NCBI GenBank assembly: GCA_964036045.1
Contig: OZ038392.1
Span: forward strand, 42,642,978 to 42,706,977
From: Eutreptiella sp. 'Long Island Sound 2002'
Taxonomy: Eukaryota > Euglenozoa > Euglenophyceae > Eutreptiales > Eutreptiaceae
Length of the DNA: 64,000 bases
Direction of reading: 5' to 3'
The notes beneath the pieces were generated by a model. The model ran no database searches. It saw only the letters and a list, made by a program, of their open reading frames with translations, and was not told where the DNA came from. Shown here one piece after another: positions 1 through 10,519 of this stretch. Each line of letters opens with the position of its first letter. Within the stretch, counting starts at the first letter, position 1. The translations under genes were made by a program, and so were the position numbers.

Positions 1-200
1 ACCGAGAGCGGAAAGCGTTGGATCTCCGATGCCAAATGCTGACGAAGAAACTTGCTGCTCATGAGGACAGAGCGAAGACAGAGGCCGAGCGGAAGGCGCT
101 GGGAGTGTGGCAGCGTTTGGGGGCTCAGGAAGTCATGGAATCACATTTTGCCAGGCATTTGGAGGCAGCAGAGGGGATCCTGCATGACCACTTGTTGCAG
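1..200 (+). CDS. Coiled-coil gene, internal exon, 5' end cut by window
   Basis: Open from the window edge in the frame starting at base 3, encoding 66 residues rich in Arg, Lys, Glu, Ala and Leu with heptad-like spacing. It ends in CAG followed by the strong donor GTACGT at 201, phase 0. Past the donor the frame stays open but loses the helical composition. The upstream exons lie outside the window. Confidence 0.65.
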
Positions 201-3200
201 GTACGTGCCGTTGGGCGTCGATATCTCTGGTGGCATTGGCCTCCACATGTCGTTTCCAGTTGTTTCCGTAGGAGGAATCCCTCAGGACGTTGTATTGGGA
301 GTCGGTTGTTGTTTTGCTATCTCGCTAAAGAACGCCCCTTCCCACAAGTCTCAGCAAATCTGCATGGCAAACAATTGACAGGGGTTGATTATTAACCAAC
401 GACCGTCGGATCCCAACAGCTGATGGTATTTGGCTGTCAGCTGATGCAAGTTAGAGGTTGATTGATGACGGTTTGCAGTTTGCCAACAGCAGTTAGTCGA
501 CTGTGGCTGGTGGTCAATGAACGGCGGTTGGCAGCCGGATGTTGGCACCAAGGCACTGACAATCAGGAGGCGGTGAGGAGATGGATGCTTCCAAGAGCCC
601 ATGTGTGGGTCAGTCACCAGTTTTCAGTCAGTATAATCAGGAAACAGGGAGTGTCCGTTCTTGTTTGTTATTGGGTTTCGGGCGTATCATGGGATGTTTA
701 CACAGTGAATCAAGTTCAGGGGAACGGCATTTTTCTCTTGCAGATAAATTTTCTCCATTGGTTTTTGCAATTTCCGCCCCTATTTTTAGTACCTCCCCTC
801 ACCCACATACCTGCATACACCCATACCCAAACCCACATCCACACTCACACCACCCCTCCAGCCACTGTACATAGGCGGCTGTGCAGAGGGGTGGGGAGTC
901 CGTCCCTCCGCCCTGTGCCTCGGCTATTTGTCGTGCCTGTTGTCTTTCGTTCCTTTGCCCCCAGTGCCCTGGGAGGTTTTACAAAAAAAAATTCGCAGCT
1001 GCGGACATACGTTGTACGTTTTGGTGCAGATTTTGGCTTGTGCAGGATGTGGGAGACATGGGTGGTCCAGGGTGTGGGAGACATGGAGTGTCTGCCTTGT
1101 GCTTATGGCACAGCGGTGAGAAATTCATCCCTCCGCCCTGTGGTGGTGCGCACAGGGGTGGGTAATCTGTTGTTCCGCCCTGGGCTGGTGTGCATAGGGG
1201 TGGGGAAGCCGTCCCCCCACCCTGTGCAGGTGCACAGACGGGTGGGGAATCTGTCCCTCCGTCCTTCGGAGTGCCTCACACCGGAGCAGTGCTGTTGCTT
1301 TGCCCGGTGAGGTGCTGCCCGCCCAGCCTGTAAAATAACTGCTAACAGAATGATTGCTATGCTTCAAGCGTTGCAATGGGGCCTGAGGGTTCATTTGTGC
1401 CCCCTACTGCCCTACTGCGGATCCCAGGAGATTACTTGGAACGCCTTTCGTGTGCAAGGAACCCCATAGTAGGGCATTGAAGGCATGAAGGCAGGCACAG
1501 TTTACAAGGAATCATGTTGCAGGCGGGGGTTTCGTTGAGTGTCGCTGAGCTGAGTCTCGGGACCCCCCCCCCCCGCCCCCACCCACATTCTCATATTTCA
1601 GCGTCAGTCAGTCAAGTGGGTGGGTGGGTTCTCAAGGCAAAGGCTGTTGGAACTCTCTTCCCTGTGCTCAGACCTGATTGTTGTGCCATCTTCTTTGCTT
1701 GTTGGCAATAGCAACTGGTGATCCTCGACGTGTGCAGTGCGGTTATGGGGCATGGGTTACTGATGCCGAGAACGTGCGGCAGGAGCATTGGAATGACGGG
1801 CCGTATGTATTCTGTGAGAAGACTCAGAAAACAAGAATAACCAGATAGTTAAGAAAGGGAGGGGTCCCTGGATGGGCACCTCAACTTCTTTCGGGTGGCT
1901 TTTGGGTACACACTTCTCACCCCTCGGAAACCTCTTGGAAACGGTGCATGCATGGTGCATGCATGAAGGGCATCACCGTGTTTTTTTTTTTTGCGCTCGG
2001 ATGCTGTTTATTCCGTCGCTTGCTTCCTGTGTGTGTTTTGGAAGCCTGGAGCCTTGAAGTGTCAGACGTGTTTTCAGAAGATGAGCTATGCTCCCTATGT
2101 GCTCGTGTCGGGTCTCGTTCCCGGAGTTTCTCTGGGTGACATGCTTTATGAAGGCAACATTTTCTTTTCCGAAAGCTTTTGCAAGTGCTACACCTTTTAA
2201 AGTCAGGTGCTTTGTATGTTAGGTGATCATTCCTGACAAAGTGCACACATCCAACCAGGTGACAATATTTCGGCGTGGCACTTGTGCGGCAGTTCTTGAT
2301 CGCCATTCTTGGTCGCAGCGACAACACAGGAGCTCGTTCACCAGCTGTTGTCCCGAAAGTGGCTTGAGCGAGCTTCTCCACACTCTGTGAGTGCTGTGGC
2401 GCTTGATGTGGAGCGTTATGTTGTCCTTGACTTTGCGCTGCAGCTGTTGCTTGCGGTGCTGCCATCGTTGCTGCATCCACTTGTGCAAAGGCAGAAGGGT
2501 TTGGTAGCCGTTCACCTGCAGTGGATGCGCTGAGGTGTAAGTGTACAATCTTCAAAGAATTCTAACAGGCCCAACAGCACCAGATAACGGCTCAACCCCT
2601 GCCCCACCCCTGCCAAACAGTTAGCGTGTTTGCGTCCGCAAAGAGAGGGAATTTGAACGTAAAATTTTCCGGGAGCCATCAATCGCTGCCCGTCGTTTCA
2701 TACACTCTGCCCCGTACTGACACCCCTGTTGCGATGCCTGTGGCTCTGCGTACAGATTTGTGCCGTAGTGGACGACCAGTTCAAGGCAGAACGAGTGCAT
2801 TGGCAGATGGAAAAGGCAGAGCTGCACAAGGCTCTCGCAGACATGCAAGTTCATGCAGATCAGCTGCAGGAAGGCTACCGTAAGGCAAGCAAACGGGTGG
2901 GGAGTGCTGCTTACAACCGATCCCCGTACCTTGTGCATCAAGCCCCCCGTTTCAAGAACTCCGACCTGCTGGCGAAGGATTGGGATGAGCACTGGAAGAA
3001 CCAGGTTGGGCTCGCAGCTCAGCACCCCGCGCCTTTTCTGACCCAGTCTCTCGTGTCACATGCTCCTTCTGTCGAGGCACCCCGTGCCTTTATGCTGCCT
3101 TACACCCAGCCTCCTGCCCTTCTGAACCTTCCTTCTCCATACAACTAGCCCTTTGCCGTCCTCAACACCCATTACTTGCCTGCCATATAGACGGCGCTTG

Positions 3201-3313
3201 CCTTCGCACTGCCGCTGACCATGCTGTTGCTGTTGCTGTTGCTGTTTTTGCTGCTGCTGCTGCTGCTGCTGCTGTTCCCGCTGCTGCTCCTGTTGTGATT
3301 GTTGTTGTTAGTA

Positions 3314-3350
<37 letters not shown>

Positions 3351-4732
3351 GCTTGTTCTCGCTGTCGTTGTCGCTGCTGTGCTGCTGCTGCTGTTGCTGT
3401 CATTGCCAATGCTCGTCAATGGCTGTTGGTTGCTGCCGACTGCCGTCTTCATATCTATTGCTGCCCCTGCGCAGTCATCAAGCAGGTGGCCACCCTGGTC
3501 GCAATGCCCATTGGCCAGCCATTTTCTGGCCAACTATCGATTGATAATCATTACTGGTTAGGTTACTGGTTAGGGCCCTTTGGGCAGACTGTGGTAGGGA
3601 CTTTGGGCCCTCACCAACAACAACTAGGGTCTTTTCGTGCAGCATTTGACTGGCAAGCGTTCCTGGACTGAAGCCTCGCTGTTTCTGCACTATTCAGAAA
3701 GCGGAGACCACTCTGGCGGACAACAGTGACCCTGAATGGGACGCCCTATGTACTCTACTGACCCAAGTATTCACAGTCCCCAGGAGTAGTCTGCAACAGC
3801 TTCTGGGGATGGGAATTACCAGCATTCCCAAGCTGCAGGAGAACCTGACCTCTGCAAAAATCCGCCGGCTACTGGAGCACAAGTGGGGCAAACCAACAGT
3901 GGGACTTCTGGGGGCCTACTTTCAGGGCCGACAGGTATGCTCGTGTGGTTGGGGCACAGCAGTGCAGGCTAATGGTTGTTAGCGAAGAGCCCTGCAAATG
4001 GTGTTTGAAGGTCCGGCTGTGCACATGTGAAGGTTTGTAGAGGAGGGTAGATGTGATGGTGTTTCGGGAAGGGGTTGTGCGCATGTGCTAGTGTTTGGGG
4101 AAGGGGCTGTGTAGATGTGCTGGTGTTTGGGGAATGAGCTGTGCAGATGTGCTGGTGTTTGGGGAATGGGCGGTGCAGATGTGTGTCTTTGGGCAAATAA
4201 ATTTCGACATGAAACCTCAGGGACTTAGATTTACTAGATTTTGTAAAACTACTGTACTTCAGCATGCGACATATTGTACTTGATATGCTTGAAGCACGGT
4301 AGAAGCACATCCGAAGCACATCCAAATTGAATTTTTGTGCATCGAAAGGTTCTAGTACAGAGGATAGGTGTATCAACTCGTGAAGAAGATGAGGTCTGAA
4401 CCACTCGCTAGTCCTACGTGTTATCCCCGCCCGCCGCGCCACCGCCTTTATGGCACAACCCTCTGCTGCCCTATTTTCGGCCTCCGTTTCTGTTTCTGCA
4501 GACTTCGGCCAGCGAAGCTACCGCACATGCAGCCTTGCCAGGGCCCGCAGCCACTAGCCCGCAGGCCCCTGCCTCACATGAACAGACCCCCAGCCCCAAA
4601 CACCCTGCAAAAACCCACGTGCCACGCTCCAAGTCCCGTGGGAAGAAGGGGCGTGATTTTTGGAATCTCTTTCAGGTCGCTGGCCAGCTGGACAGATCCA
4701 TCGTCGACGCGGCTGCGTGCCGATACGCATAG
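1..4732 (+). CDS. Coiled-coil protein gene, 3' part (gene span)
   Basis: I do not recognise this gene. The window opens inside an exon. Four well supported exons (1-200, 2756-3004, 3698-3934, 4502-4732) join in phase 0 at every junction, and a possible microexon lies at 2330-2386. Without the microexon the readable part is 304 residues and ends at TAG 4730-4732. The first two exons encode a charged, Glu/Lys/Arg/Ala/Leu-rich helix typical of a coiled coil (for example the segments EAERKALGVWQRL and HWQMEKAELHKAL). The third exon is a compact helical segment and the last is a basic, Pro/Ala-rich tail (KSRGKKGRDFW). A scaffold or cytoskeletal role would be a guess. Seen: open frames and matched splice phases. 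Inferred: that all belong to one transcript. Confidence 0.6.
201..2755 (+). other. Intron of the coiled-coil gene
   Basis: No conserved protein was found apart from the candidate microexon at 2330-2386. The interval holds CA-rich low complexity (about 785-860), several GC-rich tracts with CCGCCCTGTG-like blocks (about 890-1270), a C run at 1562-1573 and a T run near 1980. The minus strand has a 212-codon open frame (1917-2555) with a Cys/His-rich middle; it matches no family I can name. Confidence 0.45.
2330..2386 (+). CDS. Candidate microexon (19 codons) of the coiled-coil gene
   Basis: A 57-bp open segment lies between an acceptor (ACACAG at 2324-2329) and a consensus donor (GTGAGT at 2387), in phase 0 at both ends, so it can be included or skipped without changing frame. 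It would read ELVHQLLSRKWLERASPHS, which continues the amphipathic helix between the exons at 1-200 and 2756-3004. The evidence is splice consensus and composition only. It could be a chance match inside a 2.5-kb intron. Confidence 0.3.
2756..3004 (+). CDS. Coiled-coil gene, exon with charged helix
   Basis: Acceptor GTACAG at 2750-2755, phase 0. The exon starts Ile-Cys-Ala-Val-Val-Asp and runs through a charged helix (ERVHWQMEKAELHKALADMQ) into a more polar segment ending DWDEHWKNQ. The donor is CAG|GTTGGG at 3005, phase 0, matching the acceptor at 3698. Alternative: no splice here, with the frame reading on to a TAG at 3146-3148 and ending the protein with a Pro-rich tail. The splice version is preferred because the next two exons have protein-like composition and matching phase. 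Confidence 0.6.
3005..3697 (+). other. Intron with CTG/GCT triplet tract
   Basis: Most of the interval is low complexity. A (GCT)n/(GTT)n triplet field occupies about 3206-3412. The frame of the preceding exon stays open to 3148, which leaves the alternative ending described there. No other coding signal was seen. Confidence 0.45.
3206..3412. repeat. Triplet microsatellite (GCT/GTT)n
   Basis: Imperfect CTG/GTT triplets, with pure GCT stretches near 3250-3272 and 3316-3346. On the minus strand it gives poly-Ala/Thr open frames and on the plus strand poly-Leu frames. These follow from the repeat and are not genes. Confidence 0.9.
3698..3934 (+). CDS. Coiled-coil gene, compact helical exon
   Basis: A 79-codon exon between acceptor TATTCAG (3691-3697) and donor CAG|GTATGC (3935), phase 0 at both ends. 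The product starts KAETTLADNSDPEWDALCTL and ends GLLGAYFQGRQ. It looks like a folded helical segment (short hydrophobic helices, LLEHKWGKP). It contains only one internal ATG, so start-based ORF finders miss it. No family recognised. Confidence 0.6.
3935..4501 (+). other. Intron with 32-bp tandem repeat
   Basis: Between matched phase-0 splice sites. About 4059-4189 holds four imperfect copies of a 32-bp unit beginning GTGTTTGGGGAA. The rest shows no coding signal. Confidence 0.5.
4059..4189. repeat. 32-bp tandem repeat, about 4 copies
   Basis: Each unit starts GTGTTTSGGGAA and ends near ATGTGCTG. Copies differ by a few substitutions each. It lies wholly in an intron. Confidence 0.8.
4502..4732 (+). 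CDS. Coiled-coil gene, last exon with basic tail
   Basis: A pyrimidine-rich acceptor (TTTCTGCAG ending 4501) opens a 76-codon exon in phase 0. It encodes an Ala/Pro/Ser-rich linker, a basic cluster (PRSKSRGKKGRDFWNLF) and a final short helix, ending in TAG at 4730-4732. The open frame extends upstream of the acceptor to about 4418 but has different, non-protein-like composition there. Confidence 0.6.
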   Translation, partial: TSASEATAHAALPGPAATSPQAPASHEQTPSPKHPAKTHVPRSKSRGKKGRDFWNLFQVAGQLDRSIVDAAACRYA

Positions 4733-7234
4733 CGCACATTTTGCAAATCTCACCCTCGCTCCTGCCCTTTGCGGTCTCCCATGAATTCTGTTGCCCTGTT
4801 GTCTAGACGATGTTACTTGCCGCGATCAACCCGAGTCCCACTTTGCACCTCTGACAGCCTCTTATCCCCTGATGTCAGCACGCAATTGATGTCATTTAAT
4901 GTCCAGCCAACTGTAATCCAAGCCCCCCCACTCCCCCCGCGCCAACGTGGCCTTGTCTGCACTCAGTGGCCCCGTCTGAGTGCCGTGTTTCTGAGCACCG
5001 TTTGCAGTCAAGATGACATGTTTGTTAGACCTGTTGTAGAGGGAAAGAGGGGCTGCGTTGTGGCCGTTAAGAGTTGTGTGCGCTCATAACAGAATTCTGC
5101 AACCCGCTTCTTTGGAAGCGATCTTCAGCCGAAGTTATAATGGGGGCCAAACGCCTCAAGGACCACTTGCCTGTGGGTCCTGGCCCTGTCCAAGTGCGGG
5201 ATCGCCGTCTGACCGTTGTTTGCTCTGACTTCAGCTGTGTTTTATGTATCCATGCAACCCTTTGCCTGCTGATCCTCACCGCCAATTGTTGTAATCCTGG
5301 ACTGCTCCTCCTCCGAGGAGCAGCGGTGCAGTACTCATGTGCTTTTAGGGGATTGCGCTGGCTGTTTTGTGTACATACACGTCACTTGACACCACTTCTC
5401 GTGCGTATGCTCGAGGGCCCCTGTCGTCGGTGCGTTGGTGGGGCTTTATTGTGCGCCATTTTTGGTAAAACATCCCTTGCTGAGTTTGGGAGTGGAATGC
5501 TGCCGCATGGCCCATGTGGTAGCAGGTATTATAGCTCAGTGAAAGCTTTTCCTGCGGTGCCTGTGGCGCGCAGTTTGGGCACTTATCCTGGGGCATGGAA
5601 ACTGTACTTGTGCTCACATATAAGAATGCATGGATTTACCCTTATTTGCCATTCTTTGATGTTGCATGGGTGTATCAGCCCTCCGAGGCTGTTTACTTTC
5701 ACAAATGGTATATGTGGTGTCTGGAAAATAATACGCCCCATGAATTGCGCAAGTCAGCACATGGCCCTTTCCCTGCGGCACCCGTGGCGCTCCCCACCTG
5801 ATGGCAACGTCATTGAAGACCATGTAGTGCAGGCCAGGCTCTGCAGGCTGCCTGGTGTGGCCGGGAAAGGCTGGCCATGTAGTTTCGATCATGTCGCACA
5901 CCATGTCTAAAGTAGGCACCAGAGTTTCGGCCTTTCCGGGTAGGGCCATGTCGTATTGGCCATGGAGTATGGCTATGTACGGTGGCCCTCGCTTTGTGCA
6001 TCACTGACCGTGTGAGGCATACACAGCGTCGCCTTTGTGGTGTGTGGTATATTGCATGGCGCTGAGCCACAATGCTCAGCGACCGGGAACACTGCACTCT
6101 GTTTGGCTGTGGGGACTATCCTTGCAGTCTGTCAAGCTGTGGTAACCCCCCCTCCCCCTCTCTTTCCCTGGAGGTCTCTTCCGAAACCACCTCACAAGAG
6201 GTTGACTAGCGATTACCCACAGGTCCTCGTCAGGAGATGCAAGCCAACATCTGACCACCAGCACGCTCCAGTGTGTGCCCGCGCATCCGGTCAGCACCCG
6301 AGCCTAGGCAGAATCGACGGCGAGTAGCGGATATATTGCACCGCCAAAGCATTGGACGTCTACAGACTGGGGGCACACCTCCATAAAAAAACAACCCCCT
6401 TTTGCACATTTGCACAGTTAGCCCCCCCCCCCCCCTTTGCACAGGCCCCCAAGGGTTGGGGGGGGCACCGTCACTTACCCCAACAATGCATGACGCCAAA
6501 GGCCGCGGTGACAGTTTTTTCTCTCGTTGCAATGTAATTGTAGTGGAAAGGTCAGATTGGTCCTGGCGCATAGCTTTCCCCTGGGGGGGGGGGGGCACCA
6601 TCATTGGGTGACGGACACTGTTGTGCGTTCTGGGGGGCGCGCGGGGGCAGGGGTGCCCTCATTGTTGGTGAAGATGGGGCACAGGTATGGGTCTTCCCCT
6701 GTGCCTTGTGTAGAATGGCGCGCAGGCACTGGGCAGAACAGCCGGATGTGCGCACAGCACGTGCACAGCGCAGTGCCCCCCCCCCCCCCCCCCGAGTGGC
6801 TGATAGGCTACGGTGTTGCTCGGTGGTGGGAGGGGAAGAGGACGACAATATGCCAGAGAATGGTCTGATGGAGGCGGGCGAAAGTTATCAAGAGGTCGTG
6901 GAGAGTATGGACCCCAACCACAAAACTCCAGCGCTTTTGGACCGTGCATGTGGTGTGTTGAGTGGGTGGTGGTCTTTGGGGCTCGTTCGGGTACAATCAC
7001 CAATAACGGGCACTTTAGCAGCATTGCGCGGAAACGCCCCCTATGGAAGCACCCCTACCTCAGGGGAGGGGTTGGTGGTGGGGGTGCGTGTTGGATGAGT
7101 GGGCTGACCCTGGCCGAGGTCTTCAGGATGCACACCCCTGCTGGCGGCACCGATTGCCATGTCTAAGGCCATGGTGCCGCCTCCCGTATGCACCTTATTT
7201 ACTCTGCCTGCTCTTCATTAACCATGCCGACTGG
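4733..7234. other. Intergenic stretch, no supported gene
   Basis: Contains one long + strand open frame (5074-5910, 278 codons, Cys/Leu-rich, unrecognised) overlapped by minus-strand open frames (5345-5617 and 5614-5949). None shows a motif, splice structure or composition that I can support as a gene. C/G runs lie near 6423-6434, 6583-6592 and 6775-6793. Confidence 0.4.
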
Positions 7235-7396
7235 GGCAATTTGTACATGTCCAAATGAGAAGTGGTGCTCCTTGGTTGGGAATACCATGCCCAAATGCCA
7301 AAGAAACTGAGGGGTGGTTCGAAGGAGCCTAAGGATTTGGTCATCTCCTTGCGCTCCAAGTATAGCCATAGAAGAGGAGGTACATGGGCAGATGTG
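7235..7396 (+). repeat. 162-bp dispersed repeat, copy 1
   Basis: Starts GGCAATTTGTACATGTCC and ends near ACATGGGCAGATGTG. Copy 2 (8635-8796) differs at only about two positions (7342 T/A, 7390 A/T). The flanks are unrelated, so it is a discrete duplicated block, not part of a longer segment. Confidence 0.9.
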
Positions 7397-8634
7397 TTGT
7401 GTGCCGGACGCTTGTTTCTACCCTCCCTTGCCTCGCTACCCTCCAGTGATTTGCATGGCACGGGGTGCGCATAGGGTAAGCATTGGGCATGCACAGGGCG
7501 TGGACACGGCACCATAAGCCTCGCACAGGGCACGCAAGGCAATACACAGCATGTTCCATGCATAAATGACTTGTAGCACCCTCCCGAGCACAAAGAATCA
7601 ACAGCATACTCCTGTGCACAAATGATCTATAGCAGCCTCCTGATCCATGATCAATAGCCCTGTGCTCAAATGATACATGTGCACCAGGGCCAATAATTTC
7701 CTGGTTGGGGAATCTTACCACCAGAGCGTCATCCGGAACGTGTGGCAATTTAGGAAACATCAGGGCAAATTGGGAAAAATTTCAGAAAACTTTTGAGATT
7801 CGTGGGAAATGGGGGAACCTTGATGTGAAAATTCCAAAAATGCTGCTTATTGGTGGTAAGGTGACGGGTAGTGAGGGAATCACAAACAGGAGGAAAAATG
7901 GGGGAGCTTGTGGTTCCTGTAGCACCCTTCTTTGCACAAATGATCTATTGCAGCCCCCGGCACCCTCCACAAACATAGACACCAGCCTGGTGTCTATGCG
8001 CAAGTGATGCACAACACCCTCCTATGCACAAATAATATGAAGTATTCTCACCCACACAAACGGGACACAACACCCTGGCATGCAGAGTCTCCACAATATG
8101 TCCCCAAACATGCACACACTGCAAAATCACCTGTGTCCACGTCCAAATGCTCGTCCAGCAACTCCCACGGATCTCTATTGCTCACTTCCCTACCCTGAGA
8201 TGCTTTCCACCCTTGTGTCCACCACCGTGGCAGGTCGTCCCATATCTCTTTAACACAATGCACGTTATCCGACCTGACCTCCACAAGAAACGAGGGGGCC
8301 GATGAGCTAGCGGAGGAAGGTCGATGGAAGCACTGAAGCACACAAAATGCGTTAAATGGATTGCTAAGCGGACACAAGCAACACTCAGTCAACACATGTC
8401 TACATACATTCACAAGCCTCCTACAAAAATGATGTGCCGGATACCTGCGGATACCTTTCATTTGCCCCATTTTCCCATGGGGATAGCGCACACCTAGTTT
8501 CTAATTAGGAACACTGTTACTTATGGTTAGGCGCCACAGATGTAGACCACCTGTCCCTTTCCTGTCCCTTTCCTCCACTCGTTAGTCTCCTTGTCACATA
8601 AATAGACCCTCCGCCAAAATTTTGGCCACATGAT
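7397..8634. other. Intergenic, degenerate tandem motif and unrecognised minus ORF
   Basis: About 7570-8080 contains several diverged copies of a motif around TGCACAAATGATCTAT. A minus-strand open frame at 8048-8491 (147 codons) has a protein-like acidic, Trp-containing stretch (EIWDDLPRWWTQGWK), but I cannot assign it to a family. It may be a mobile-element relic. Confidence 0.4.
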
Positions 8635-8796
8635 GGCAATTTGTACATGTCCAAATGAGAAGTGGTGCTCCTTGGTTGGGAATACCATGCCCAAATGCCA
8701 AAGAAACTGAGGGGTGGTTCGAAGGAGCCTAAGGATTTGGACATCTCCTTGCGCTCCAAGTATAGCCATAGAAGAGGAGGTACATGGGCTGATGTG
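8635..8796 (+). repeat. 162-bp dispersed repeat, copy 2
   Basis: Near-identical to 7235-7396 in the same orientation, exactly 1,400 bp downstream at every aligned position, with no indels between the copies. Confidence 0.9.
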
Positions 8797-9162
8797 GACC
8801 TCATTTTGAGGATTGTCATTTTGGGGAAGCGTGATGAAGCTACAGCTCTTATTTCCTGAGAAAATCGTGAGTTACTACAAGGCCACGTATTTTGTCACCC
8901 GCTGGCCATTTCACTGATGTTGACACATTTTTCCCTTTCGGGTGGCTGTTCTTTTGGTGCTTTTCTTTTGCAGCAAGGCTCCAGAGTGATGCACAAAATG
9001 ATGCAAGCAACACAAGCGAAGCAATGCTTCGACATACCAAGGAAGCTGCAACCGTCAGCACAAATGCATAGGTTCATTTCTGTTCCCATAGGCTTTGATA
9101 CATGCTTGCTATCCTCGTTTCCTTTTTGTATGGAATTCTTTCTGCGGCCCCTTTTGCAGGCA

Positions 9163-9837
9163 CAAGCCTTGGACTCTGCAGTAACGGAACTGTTAGCGAC
9201 ACCGGGAACTATTTCATGTTGCCTAAAGCAGGGGCTCTTTAGCCACACACCAACGTGGACCTTGGACTTGGCCAATTTCTCGGCCACTGCACTCCCACAA
9301 CTACAAGCGGTTGTGCACACATTGTGCCATCTGTTGCATAGAGATGCACAAATACCAGTAGAGCATGCAGCAAATGTGAAACAATGCATGTGCTCTCTTT
9401 TTGTCTGTGCACTGGTTGGTGAATGCAAGTGCGCCATAGTTCAATGCATGCAAGAATTGGTGGGTGTCACCCCCCCCCCCCCCCAAAAAAAAAGACGGGG
9501 ATGTGCCCTACAACCCGAATTACCACTTTCTCAGGTTGTCTCCGAGCCTTTGTCTCAATGTGCCTCAGAGTCACAGCCACAACCATAGTCACTGCCACAG
9601 TCACAATCACACTCACACTCACACTCACAGTCACAGTGACATTCTCCATCACAGTCTTAGTCACATTCTCAGTCACAGTCATAGTCAAGTCACAATCACC
9701 GTCATAGTCATAGTCACAAGCGGAGCTTGTGCCTGCATGTGCTTCAACACTGGTGGCGGTGGCCACGGCATATTCCAAATACGGGATCACGCTAAGTGGT
9801 CTGGCGCACACGACCATTTGCATTGCCTTGCCTACAA
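9163..9837 (+). repeat. 675-bp tandem duplication, unit 1
   Basis: Starts at CAAGCCTTG and runs to the next CAAGCCTTG at 9838. It contains a 15-C/9-A homopolymer pair (9470-9493) and a hexamer-like CACAGT/CACTCA tract (about 9587-9720). Upstream of it (8917-9162) a + strand open frame continues into the unit, but no domain is recognisable. Confidence 0.95.
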
Positions 9838-10510
9838 CAAGCCTTGGACTCTGCAGTAACGGAACTGTTAGCGACACCGGGAACTATTTCATGTTGCCTA
9901 AAGCAGGGGCTCTTTAGCCACACACCAACGTGGACCTTGGACTTGGCCAATTTCTCGGCCACTGCACTCCCACAACTACAAGCGGTTGTGCACACATTGT
10001 GCCATCTGTTGCATAGAGATGCACAAATACCAGTAGAGCATGCAGCAAATGTGAAACAATGCATGTGCTCTCTTTTTGTCTGTGCACTGGTTGGTGAATG
10101 CAAGTGCGCCATAGTTCAATGCATGCAAGAATTGGTGGGTGTCACCCCCCCCCCCCCAAAAAAAAAGACGGGGATGTGCCCTACAACCCGAATTACCACT
10201 TTCTCAGCTTGTCTCCGAGCCTTTGTCTCAATGTGCCTCAGAGTCACAGCCACAACCATAGTCACTGCCACAGTCACAATCACACTCACACTCACACTCA
10301 CAGTCACAGTGACATTCTCCATCACAGTCTTAGTCACATTCTCAGTCACAGTCATAGTCAAGTCACAATCACCGTCATAGTCATAGTCACAAGCGGAGCT
10401 TGTGCCTGCATGTGCTTCAACACTGGTGGCGGTGGCCACGGCATATTCCAAATACGGGATCACGCTAAGTGGTCTGGCGCACACGACCATTTGCATTGCC
10501 TTGCCTACAA
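9838..10510 (+). repeat. 675-bp tandem duplication, unit 2 (673 bp)
   Basis: Differs from unit 1 by two fewer C in the poly-C run (13 rather than 15) and one visible substitution (CTCAGCTTG for CTCAGGTTG). A third copy of the 9-bp junction CAAGCCTTG follows at 10511-10519. This is consistent with unequal exchange or slippage at that 9-mer, and it is recent because the copies are nearly identical. Confidence 0.95.
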
Positions 10511-10519
10511 CAAGCCTTG

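Noticed and set aside
3162-3533. Minus-strand poly-Ala/Thr open frame
   Set aside because: Product of the GCT triplet tract.
8895-10112. Minus-strand Cys/His-rich open frames repeated in the 675-bp duplication
   Set aside because: The same stretch is open on both strands, has no zinc-finger spacing, and is simply duplicated with the repeat.
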